A stretch of 20,238 nt of DNA from the NCBI GenBank assembly GCA_016206685.1, contig JACQRB010000049.1:1-20238 (forward strand), written 5' to 3'. The number at the start of each line of letters is the position of its first letter. Position 1 is the first letter of the stretch. Made by a program: the position numbers and the translations under genes. Source of the DNA: Candidatus Omnitrophota bacterium (GTDB taxonomy: Bacteria > Omnitrophota > Gorgyraeia > Aquiviventales > Aquiviventaceae). A model generated the notes under the pieces. It searched no databases and was not told the DNA's origin. It was given only the letters and a program-made list of their open reading frames with translations. This document shows positions 1 to 6,050 of this stretch, piece by piece.

Positions 1-754
1 AGCGGCGGGCCTGCTCAAACAGATCCCGCACGCGGCTGGCTCCGACCCCGACGAACATCTCCACGAAATCCGAGCCGCTGATGCTGAAAAACGGGACGTT
101 GGCTTCGCCGGCGACCGCCTTCGCCAGCAGGGTCTTGCCGGTGCCGGGCAGCCCCACGAGCAGGACCCCCTTGGGGATCTTGCCGCCGAGCCGTTGAAAC
201 CGCTTGGGGTCTTTCAGGAATTCGATGATCTCGAGCAGCTCGTCCTTGGCCTCCTCGATGCCGGCGACGTCCTCAAACGTCACGCGGCTCTTGGGCTCCG
301 AGGAAACCAGCCGCGCGCGGCTCTTGCCGAATGCGAGCAGCCGCCCGCCGCCCTGGGAGGAGCGCATGACAAACCACATGATCCCAAACAAAATGATCCA
401 CGGCGAGAGGGCCATGAGGATGGCGAAGAAGCCGGCTTGGGGCGGTTGGATCTCGAACTGCGGCACGTTGGTGCGCAAGAGGCGCAGCATCTCATCATCC
501 GAAGGCGGCATGAAGACGTAGAAGTGGCTGCCGTCGGCGAACCGGCCTTCAACCCGCCCATCCACCAGCCGGGCCTCGTCGATTTTTTTGGTCGTGGGAT
601 TGTCTTCCAGCAGCCGGTAGAGCTCGCTATAGCTGATCTGACGGTGCCACTGCGTGGCGTAGTGCGAGACCATCCGCATCGCCGCCACGAGGGCCAGGCT
701 GGCCAGAAACAGCCACAGCCACCGCGGACGCTGAGGACGTGGCAACGTGGTCAT
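1..754 (-). CDS. ftsH: ATP-dependent zinc metalloprotease FtsH, N-terminal part (cut by window edge)
   Basis: Membrane-anchored AAA+ protease that degrades misfolded membrane proteins and some short-lived soluble proteins. About 251 N-terminal residues are visible. There is a first membrane segment at about residues 11-28, an extracytoplasmic domain to about 105, a second membrane segment at about 108-130, then the start of the AAA module with FEDVAG near 160, Walker A GLPGTGKT near 201-208 and the pore-loop region MFVGVGASRVRDLF. The second AAA half and the HEXXH protease domain lie outside the window. The ATG at 754 is preceded by GAGGGA at about 7 nt and by a good sigma-70 promoter, so ftsH has its own transcription start although it follows tilS by only 74 nt. 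One oddity is that Walker A reads GLPGTGKT, where FtsH usually has GPPGTGKT. Family assignment is secure. Confidence 0.95.
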   Translation of the reverse strand, partial: MTTLPRPQRPRWLWLFLASLALVAAMRMVSHYATQWHRQISYSELYRLLEDNPTTKKIDEARLVDGRVEGRFADGSHFYVFMPPSDDEMLRLLRTNVPQFEIQPPQAGFFAILMALSPWIILFGIMWFVMRSSQGGGRLLAFGKSRARLVSSEPKSRVTFEDVAGIEEAKDELLEIIEFLKDPKRFQRLGGKIPKGVLLVGLPGTGKTLLAKAVAGEANVPFFSISGSDFVEMFVGVGASRVRDLFEQARR

Positions 755-786
755 GGGGAGTCCCTCATGATGTGCATAAGCCCTTT

Positions 787-815
787 AGTATACCGCGACT
801 CGCCTGGAGAGGCAA
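787..815 (-). promoter_or_regulatory. Sigma-70-type promoter of ftsH
   Basis: On the minus strand a -35 box TTGCCT (810-815) and a -10 box TATACT (787-792) are separated by exactly 17 nt. The predicted start is near 780, giving a leader of about 26 nt with a Shine-Dalgarno GAGGGA before the ATG at 754. It lies in the 74-nt tilS-ftsH gap. The match is by eye; no start site has been measured. Confidence 0.72.
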
Positions 816-828
816 GGTGCGCCGACGA

Positions 829-1920
829 TTACGCGCAGCGCCGGATGAGCACCTGATCCGACAGTCGCTTGAGGCTCACCGATCCAGGCAAATCCAGGCG
901 GGTCCCGACTGGACGCTGGGTAAACAGCCGCTCGATCTCCACCCAGTGACGGAATTCGAATCCCGTCAGGTCCCCCTGCACCTGTTGGATCGCCAAGCGA
1001 ATGAGCTGACGCTGGAGCGCCTTGGGCTGGCTCAGGAACCGTGGCTGATGAATCGCCAGATGGCCGTTCTGAGGCTTGACCACGCGCTTCCAATAGCGTT
1101 GAGCCGCCTCTGAGAGGAAGCCGGCGTCGGTCCGGCACTGTTCCGCCAATTGATTCAGCAGCAGCTTGAGCTGCGGATTGTACTCGCGTTCCAGCAAGGG
1201 CAGCAGCTCGTGGCGGATCCGATTGCGCAGAAACCTGGGATCCCGGTTGGTGGCATCCTGGCGGAATGGCAGGCGATGCTGCCGCAGATACCCAAGCACC
1301 TCCCCGCGCCACACCCCTAACAGCGGGCGGATGACCGTCACCCCACCACCTGCTGCTGCCCGAAGGGCTTGCGCCTTCGGCGCAAATCCGCCTCCGGCGG
1401 ATGCGGCAGGTGGTGGGGTCACGTCGCCAAGTGAGCGGGTCATCGGGATGCCGGCCAGCCCGGTGATCCCTGCGCCGCGCAGCAGGCGCATCAGCACCGT
1501 CTCCGCCTGGTCATCGGCGGTATGCGCCAGCGCCAGGCGCGTGGCTGCCTGCGCTGTGGCGATCTCCTGAAACGCCGCATAGCGAACCCGACGCGCCCGA
1601 TCTTCAAGAGACAGTCCCCGCGCCTCCGACTCGTGGCGGACATCCCGCCTGACGATGGTCGCAGGCAAGCCAAACCGGCGCGCCAGGCCGGCCACAAATT
1701 CGGCGTCGTCCTGAGAGTCCGGCCGCAACTGATGATCCACGTGGACGACGGCAAGCCGGATGCGCACGTCATCCTTGAGGCCCGCCAGCAGATGCAGCAA
1801 GGCCACGGAGTCCGGGCCTCCTGAGACGCCGATGAGGACCCGATCGCCGCGCGCCAGCAACCGATGCGCCTGGATGGCCTCGCGCACGCGCTCGTGGAGC
1901 CCCGGCAGCGCCTTAGCCAT
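829..1920 (-). CDS. tilS: tRNA(Ile)-lysidine synthase TilS with an in-frame palindromic insertion
   Basis: Uses ATP and lysine to convert C34 of the CAU-anticodon tRNA-Ile to lysidine, so that it reads AUA codons. The 363-residue protein has the N-type ATP pyrophosphatase loop SGGPDS at residues 33-38, the downstream HTADDQAETVLMRLLRG motif and DPRFLRNRIRHELLPLLE. It ends just after an LPG-type stretch, so a full C-terminal TilS_C domain is absent, as in the short forms of the enzyme. Residues about 167-194 (Pro-, Ala- and Gly-rich) interrupt the usual junction between GIP and RPLLG; they are encoded by the palindromic element listed separately. The ATG overlaps the end of the HEAT-repeat gene by 8 nt, which points to translational coupling. 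Identification is certain; activity with the insertion is unproven. Confidence 0.96.
   Translation of the reverse strand: MAKALPGLHERVREAIQAHRLLARGDRVLIGVSGGPDSVALLHLLAGLKDDVRIRLAVVHVDHQLRPDSQDDAEFVAGLARRFGLPATIVRRDVRHESEARGLSLEDRARRVRYAAFQEIATAQAATRLALAHTADDQAETVLMRLLRGAGITGLAGIPMTRSLGDVTPPPAASAGGGFAPKAQALRAAAGGGVTVIRPLLGVWRGEVLGYLRQHRLPFRQDATNRDPRFLRNRIRHELLPLLEREYNPQLKLLLNQLAEQCRTDAGFLSEAAQRYWKRVVKPQNGHLAIHQPRFLSQPKALQRQLIRLAIQQVQGDLTGFEFRHWVEIERLFTQRPVGTRLDLPGSVSLKRLSDQVLIRRCA
1337..1422. repeat. Palindromic element inserted in frame in tilS
   Basis: A perfect 14-bp inverted repeat (accccaccacctgc at 1340-1353, complement at 1406-1419) encloses small hairpins: ttgcgcc/ggcgcaa (1369-1375, 1379-1385), or alternatively ccgaagg/ccttcgg (1360-1366, 1374-1380), plus atccgcc/ggcggat (1386-1392, 1396-1402). 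The direct repeat gtcac lies at both edges (1337-1341 and 1418-1422), with starts 81 nt apart, which is 27 codons. Removing one repeat unit restores a compact junction from GD-VT to VIRPLLG. It resembles protein-coding palindromic elements such as those known from Rickettsia, but I do not recognise the sequence family. Confidence 0.85.
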
Positions 1921-2521
1921 GCTCAGCTACCCGCTTCATGGCCTCTTCCAGCACGCGGCGCACGTCCCGGTCGCGCTCGCGCCGCCAGCGAAGACGGATC
2001 GCCTCCCGAGCCTCCGGGCGGTCAACGCGGCTGACCGCATCAACCAGGGCCATGCGCACCTCCCGGTTTCGGTCCCGCAGCTTCCCGATAAACGCCGGCA
2101 GGATGGCCGGGTCCTGAAGTGGCTCCAACGCCAGCACCGCCGCCACCCGCACGCGCGGATTGCGCTCGCGCTTGAGCCGCTCAAGGAGCGTGGGAACGGC
2201 CGCAACGCCCTCGATCGCCGCCAGCGCCCGGATGCTGAAGGCCCGCGTGTCCGGATCTCGATTGTCCAGATACCGTCGAACGATCGGCGCCGTGGCGGGC
2301 TCCCGCAGCGCCTCCAATTCTATGAAGGCGGACTGCCGCGTATAGGCGTCCTTGGCTTCAAGCTGCTTGAGCAGCCGGGTGGCCTCCGGGCTGGGCGCGC
2401 CGGGGTTCTCTTGCGCCACGCCGGCAGGAAGGCTCACCACCAGACCAAGGACGCACAGCCCCGCAAACGCGAGGAGCCGTGACAGGTTTCTGACGGCCGG
2501 CCAATGCGGTGTCGCGCTCAT
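1913..2521 (-). CDS. Exported HEAT-repeat protein
   Basis: A 202-residue protein with an N-terminal signal peptide: basic residues, a hydrophobic core about residues 16-34 (LLAFAGLCVLGLVV), then an AGVAQ-like cleavage region near 36. The mature part is a series of roughly 30-residue helical pairs with repeated R-x-x-A-x-x-A-L-x-x-L patterns, for example REPATAPIVRRYLDNRD and ERNPRVRVAAVLALEPLQD. This is typical of PBS-lyase/HEAT-like repeats, which are protein-binding scaffolds. The partner is unknown and no catalytic site is visible. The start overlaps the stop of the hibernation-factor gene (ATGA, 2518-2521) and the end overlaps tilS by 8 nt, so it is translated within that operon. No Shine-Dalgarno is seen, consistent with coupling. 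I give no gene symbol. Confidence 0.85.
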   Translation of the reverse strand: MSATPHWPAVRNLSRLLAFAGLCVLGLVVSLPAGVAQENPGAPSPEATRLLKQLEAKDAYTRQSAFIELEALREPATAPIVRRYLDNRDPDTRAFSIRALAAIEGVAAVPTLLERLKRERNPRVRVAAVLALEPLQDPAILPAFIGKLRDRNREVRMALVDAVSRVDRPEAREAIRLRWRRERDRDVRRVLEEAMKRVAEHG

Positions 2522-2880
2522 GCTTCGCGCGCCGGTGAGCGCGCCCGCCTGGTCCTGGCGGAACGCCGGCGCAAATATTCCTGGCGGATCACGGCGTTGA
2601 GTTTGTCCAACTGCCGCTCGATCTCGGCAAACGCCTCGCGGATGGTCGTCCCCGCCTGGCGGCTTTCCTCATGGGCCGCCACCGTATGCCCGGGCACATG
2701 GCAGGTGACGGCGGTCCGATACAAGGCATGCGCGCCGTTTTCCTCGAAGACGACGTGCAAGGACACCGCCTCCTCGGGAAAGTGCCGCAGCTTGTCCTCC
2801 AAGCGCCCGCTGAGATCTTCGATCAACCCTCGCACCTGGGCCTTCGGCCCCACATGCTTCAGTTCGATGAACCGTTTCAT
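2518..2880 (-). CDS. hpf: Short ribosome hibernation-promoting factor (HPF/RaiA, S30AE family)
   Basis: A 120-residue protein matching the S30AE fold: a beta strand at the start (FIELKHVG), helix GLIEDLSGRLEDKLRHF, strands SLHVVFEENG and YRTAVTCHVPG, then the helix TTIREAFAEIERQLDKLNAVIRQ and a basic tail. Family members bind the decoding centre of the 30S subunit and silence ribosomes in stationary phase. It lacks the C-terminal dimerisation domain of long HPF, so it is the short type. The ATG at 2880 is preceded by GGGAGGA (2891-2897), directly after the aldolase/dehydrogenase stop codon, so it is co-transcribed with that gene. Weak point: sequence identity within S30AE proteins is low, and HPF, YfiA and other paralogues cannot be told apart here. 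Confidence 0.85.
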   Translation of the reverse strand: MKRFIELKHVGPKAQVRGLIEDLSGRLEDKLRHFPEEAVSLHVVFEENGAHALYRTAVTCHVPGHTVAAHEESRQAGTTIREAFAEIERQLDKLNAVIRQEYLRRRSARTRRARSPAREA

Positions 2881-2897
2881 GACACCCCGATCCTCCC

Positions 2898-4955
2898 CTA
2901 TCTCGGAAAGGCCTCCCGCAGGCCGCCGTCAACCGTCAGGATGCATCCGGTCGTCTTCGCGGCGCGGCGCGAGACCAGAAACCCGACGGCTTCGGCCACA
3001 TCCTCCGGCAGCACGCGGGCCTTCAAGAGATTGCGCTGCCGGTAGTACGCTTCCAGCGCGCTGGGGCGCAACCGGTAGGTCCGCGCGCGGGCCGGGCCGA
3101 TCGTCCGCCAGAGCCCGGAGCCGTCGAACACCCCGTCGGGATTCACGATGTTGACCCGAATGCCGAACTCGCCGTTCTCGATCGCCAAGACCCGCGCCAA
3201 CTGCGTCTCGGCGGCTTTCGCGGCGCTATAGGCCCCGAAGTCCTTCCCGGGGGCCGTCACGTTCTTGGAGGCGATGAACACCAGCGTCCCCCCCAGCCCC
3301 TGAGCGCGCAGCCACCGGACCGCCGCCCTCGCGACCAGAAAGTGCCCCGTGGCGTTCACGGCAAAGCTGCGCTCCCAGTCAGCCAAACGGAGCCGCTCGA
3401 TGGAGGCGACCATCGCCACGCCGGCATTCGACACCAGAAAATCCAACCCGCCGAACGCCCGCAGCGCGGCCTCGAACGCCCGTTCAATGCTGCGCTCATC
3501 GGTCACATCCATCGCGATCCCGAGCGCCCGGCGGCGGCCCGCACGGCGATTGAGCCCTTCCGCCAAGTCCTCCACCGCACGCCGCTCAAGATCCGTCACG
3601 ACCACGCACGCCCCGGCGTCAACCAGCTTCTCGGCGATGCTGCGCCCGATGCCGCCGGCGGCGCCGGTAATCAGGCCGATCTCACGGGCCAGCTCAGACT
3701 CCGACGGGGCCAAGGAGAGCTTGTACAACTCGAGCGGCCAGTACTCCACCCCAAACGCCTCCCGTTCGGAGACCGAGGTGTAGCGACCGACGGTGGAGGC
3801 ATCGCGCATGATCGCCATCGCGTGCGTGTAGATCTTCGCCACCATGTCGGCTTCGGTGCCGTCTTTTCCCGTCGTGAGCATCCCCATCCCGGGAATCAAC
3901 AGCACGCGAGGGTACGGGTCCGCCATGGTCTGTCCGGACCGATGATGTTTCTTAAAATACCGTCGGTGGATACCGGCGTACTGCTCCAACTGCCTGACGA
4001 TCGCCTGAGGTGACAGCCCGTCGGCTGAGCGATCTCTGCCCAGCTCCACCACGAAAGGCAGGCGCTTGGTCCTGAGCATATGGTCCGGCGTCGCTGGTCC
4101 CGTGCGCGCCACCTGAGGCATGCGGGCGGCATTCACGAACGCCAAGACCTCCGGCGCATCCACATAGGTCAGGCAGACCTTGCGATGCCGGCTCAGCGTG
4201 CGCCGCATCGCCGGCAACCACCGGCGCAAGAGCGTCATCCGCTCTTCGGCTCGGAGCGTCTTCCAGCGCGGCACGGACCAGAGGCGGCGCCGTCGTTGCT
4301 TGGCGAGAAACCGATCAGCCCGTGAGACATACTGGACCGTCCGTCGATAGCTGGTGCTGCCATCCGGACCCCAGGTAATCAATCCATGTTTCTCCAGAAC
4401 AGCCCCGTGAGCGGTTGGCTGTCGTTGATAGGCCTCATACACCCATTTGGAGAGCTCAAACCCTGGTTGAAGATACGGAACCCAGAGCAGGTGATCTCCC
4501 AGGACCCGGCGCACGAGCCGCTGTCCTTGGTGCGTATTCGCCAACGCCAGGATCACATCGGCGTGCGTGTGGTCAATATCAGCTTCCGGGATCAGCGCGT
4601 GCAAGAGAGTTTCTACGGAGGGCCGAGGGGCTTTGGGGTCCAGGAGACATCGCTCCAGAAACGCGACCATCTCCTCATCGTGCATGGATCGCCGCTGGAC
4701 AAGAGAGCGCAAAGGCTCCAGGCGAAGCGGCGAGAAGTGGCGCGCCTCACAGCCCTTCAGGTTCACGCCGCTTCCCTTCACCCAGAGCACGTCCTGGGGG
4801 CGGCCGAGCAGATCACGCTGCCGACACTTGGTGGAGGTGTTGCCCCCACCGAAGAGTCCGAGGCTCTCCTGTGCGCCGATCAGGCGGGACCGATAGACCA
4901 GGCGTTCGACCGGACCCGGCCGTCTCGTAGCAGCGTCTTGCCAGTGATTCCGCAT
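2898..4955 (-). CDS. Bifunctional class II aldolase / short-chain dehydrogenase (RhaD-YuxG type)
   Basis: A two-domain fusion of 685 residues. The N-terminal half is a class II (zinc) aldolase with GGGNTSTK near 36-43, the metal-binding pair H129-x-H131 in HTHADVI, and H190 in EKHGLITWG. The C-terminal half is an NAD(P)-dependent SDR: TGAAGGIG at 430-437, NAG at 510-512, catalytic S563 and YSAAK with Y576 and K580, ending in a TVDGG motif. Full-length relatives are annotated as rhamnulose-1-phosphate aldolase/lactaldehyde dehydrogenase. No rhamnose genes lie nearby, so the substrate is open. An upstream in-frame ATG at 5138 would run the gene into the tRNA repeat region and is rejected; the ATG at 4955 starts just before the conserved N-terminus. 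No Shine-Dalgarno precedes it, but a -10-like box lies 5 nt upstream. Confidence 0.9.
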   Translation of the reverse strand: MRNHWQDAATRRPGPVERLVYRSRLIGAQESLGLFGGGNTSTKCRQRDLLGRPQDVLWVKGSGVNLKGCEARHFSPLRLEPLRSLVQRRSMHDEEMVAFLERCLLDPKAPRPSVETLLHALIPEADIDHTHADVILALANTHQGQRLVRRVLGDHLLWVPYLQPGFELSKWVYEAYQRQPTAHGAVLEKHGLITWGPDGSTSYRRTVQYVSRADRFLAKQRRRRLWSVPRWKTLRAEERMTLLRRWLPAMRRTLSRHRKVCLTYVDAPEVLAFVNAARMPQVARTGPATPDHMLRTKRLPFVVELGRDRSADGLSPQAIVRQLEQYAGIHRRYFKKHHRSGQTMADPYPRVLLIPGMGMLTTGKDGTEADMVAKIYTHAMAIMRDASTVGRYTSVSEREAFGVEYWPLELYKLSLAPSESELAREIGLITGAAGGIGRSIAEKLVDAGACVVVTDLERRAVEDLAEGLNRRAGRRRALGIAMDVTDERSIERAFEAALRAFGGLDFLVSNAGVAMVASIERLRLADWERSFAVNATGHFLVARAAVRWLRAQGLGGTLVFIASKNVTAPGKDFGAYSAAKAAETQLARVLAIENGEFGIRVNIVNPDGVFDGSGLWRTIGPARARTYRLRPSALEAYYRQRNLLKARVLPEDVAEAVGFLVSRRAAKTTGCILTVDGGLREAFPR

Positions 4956-4960
4956 TGAAA

Positions 4961-4968
4961 ATATTATC
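4961..4968 (-). promoter_or_regulatory. Possible -10 element of the aldolase/dehydrogenase operon
   Basis: The minus strand reads GATAATAT here, containing both GATAAT and TAATAT, 5 nt before the ATG at 4955. No convincing -35 box was found. If used, the start of transcription would fall at or next to the start codon (leaderless mRNA). Weak evidence by eye. Confidence 0.35.
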
Positions 4969-4981
4969 GCAACGTAAATGA

Positions 4982-5000
4982 ATGCGCCTGGCAGGAGTCG
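4982..5000. repeat. 19-bp direct copy of the tRNA-Arg 3' end (att-like)
   Basis: The 19 nt atgcgcctggcaggagtcg are identical to 5137-5155. They cover the end of the tRNA T-loop, the 3' side of the T-stem, the 3' acceptor strand, the discriminator base and one flanking base. The copy lies downstream of the tRNA, as expected for a tRNA-type attachment site, with only 155 bp between repeat starts. Confidence 0.8.
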
Positions 5001-5137
5001 GCGCCCTTCGTTCGCTTCGCTCACTTCGGGTCGGCCACCCGCCCCGCCAAGTGGTGGTCGCTGCTCCTGTTCGTCGCAGCTCCTTCCATCAAAGAAGGCG
5101 GGGCTCCCTTCGACTCCTGCTCGAAGGGGAAAGAACA

Positions 5138-5212
5138 TGCGCCTGGCAGGAGTCGAACCTGCAACGCAGGGCTTAGGACGCCCCCGCTCTATCCAATTTG
5201 AGCTACAGGCGC
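5138..5212 (-). tRNA. tRNA-Arg, anticodon CCU
   Basis: The minus strand folds as a full cloverleaf of 75 nt: acceptor GCGCCTG/CAGGCGC, D-stem GCTC/GAGC, anticodon stem GGGGC/GCCCT (one G-U) with loop GTCCTAA giving anticodon CCT, five-base variable loop, T-stem GCAGG/CCTGC with loop TTCGACT, and discriminator A. CCA is not encoded. It reads AGG codons. It starts 4 nt after the stop codon of the sigma factor gene, so it is probably processed from the same transcript; I see no separate promoter. Confidence 0.95.
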
Positions 5213-5216
5213 GGAA

Positions 5217-6050
5217 CTACTGCGAGTGGGGTGCCTGAGCGGGCTTCTCAGCTGCGAGATGGGCCCGGAGCTTGCGCATCGCGGCCACCTCGATCTGGCG
5301 CACGCGCTCACGCGTAATGCCGAAAAACTTGGCCGTCTCGCCCAGCGTACGGCTGATCCCGTCCTCGAGGCCGTACCGGAGGCTCAAGACCCGTCGCTCG
5401 CGTTCATTCATGTGTTTGAGGAGCACGTCAATGCGCTCATGCTGCAGGAAGCGGGTGATCTCATCCTGGGGGGAAGGGTTCGTCTCATCCTGGAGCAGAT
5501 CGATCATCTCCGTCTCCCCTTCCTCGCCGACCGGCGTTTCCAACGAGGCGGTCTGAGAGGCGATCACGAGCTCCTGCAGCCGCTCGACGCGCTGACGCGG
5601 CAGCCGCATGCGCCTGGCCAGCTCTTTGGCGCTCGGCTTACGGCTGAGTTTCTGCGTCAATTCTTCGGTGACCCGCTTGAATTTCGAGAGCAGCTCCGTC
5701 ATGTACACGGGGATGCGCACCGTCTTGCCCTGATTGGCGATGGCGCGGGTGATGTATTGGCGGATCCACCAGGCGGCGTAGGTGGAAAAGCGAAACCCTT
5801 TGCGCGGGTTATACTTCATCACGGCCTTCATCAGGCCGAGGTTGCCTTCCTCAATGAGGTCCAGGAGGGGCACCCCAAGGTGGGAATAGCGCTTGGCGAT
5901 GTTGATCACCAGCCGCAGGTTCGCCAGGATCATCTGGCGCTTAGCCTTGGTATCGCCGCGCCTGATCCGCGTGGCCAGCTCGATCTCCTGCTTGGCGGTC
6001 AGCAGGGGGATCGCCTTGATGTCTTTGAGGTAGGCGCGGATCGGCTCCAT
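5217..6050 (-). CDS. RNA polymerase sigma-70 family factor (RpoD/RpoS-like, without region 1.1)
   Basis: A 277-residue sigma factor that directs RNA polymerase to promoters. It begins at region 1.2 (PIRAYLKDI), has region 2 at about residues 38-117 with NLRLVINIAKRY, DLIEEGNLGLMKAV, FRFSTYAAWWIRQ (the -10 recognition helix) and IRAIANQ-like residues followed by RIPVYM, a region 3 at about 118-190, and region 4 at about 210-262 with ERERRVLSLRYGL and the helix-turn-helix GITRERVRQIE that reads the -35 box. The acidic region 1.1 of many primary factors is absent. It could be the main factor of a small genome or a group 2 alternative; one window cannot decide. Its ATG directly follows the ppdK stop codon with no spacer, so translation is probably coupled. 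Confidence 0.92.
   Translation of the reverse strand: MEPIRAYLKDIKAIPLLTAKQEIELATRIRRGDTKAKRQMILANLRLVINIAKRYSHLGVPLLDLIEEGNLGLMKAVMKYNPRKGFRFSTYAAWWIRQYITRAIANQGKTVRIPVYMTELLSKFKRVTEELTQKLSRKPSAKELARRMRLPRQRVERLQELVIASQTASLETPVGEEGETEMIDLLQDETNPSPQDEITRFLQHERIDVLLKHMNERERRVLSLRYGLEDGISRTLGETAKFFGITRERVRQIEVAAMRKLRAHLAAEKPAQAPHSQ

Larger units (their letters stand above)
4956..5137. other. Structured non-coding spacer between tRNA-Arg and the aldolase operon
   Basis: This stretch has no supported gene and is rich in inverted repeats: gccccgcc (5041-5048) with ggcggggc (5097-5104), and a perfect hairpin cccttcga/tcgaaggg (5106-5113, 5121-5128). That hairpin loop and arm contain cgactcctgc (5111-5120), the reverse complement of the tRNA T-arm sequence gcaggagtcg found at 4991-5000 and in the tRNA. 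No T-run follows the hairpins on the minus strand, so it is not a standard terminator. It may be the remnant of a small tRNA-targeted element. Confidence 0.6.

Noticed and set aside
5106..5128. Hairpin cccttcga/tcgaaggg as a rho-independent terminator after the tRNA
   Set aside because: No run of T follows on either strand in a suitable position, so it is kept only as part of the structured spacer.
4956..5138. Upstream extension of the aldolase/dehydrogenase to an ATG at 5138
   Set aside because: The added 61 residues would be encoded by the repeat segment and reach the tRNA 3' end, and they precede the family's normal N-terminus.
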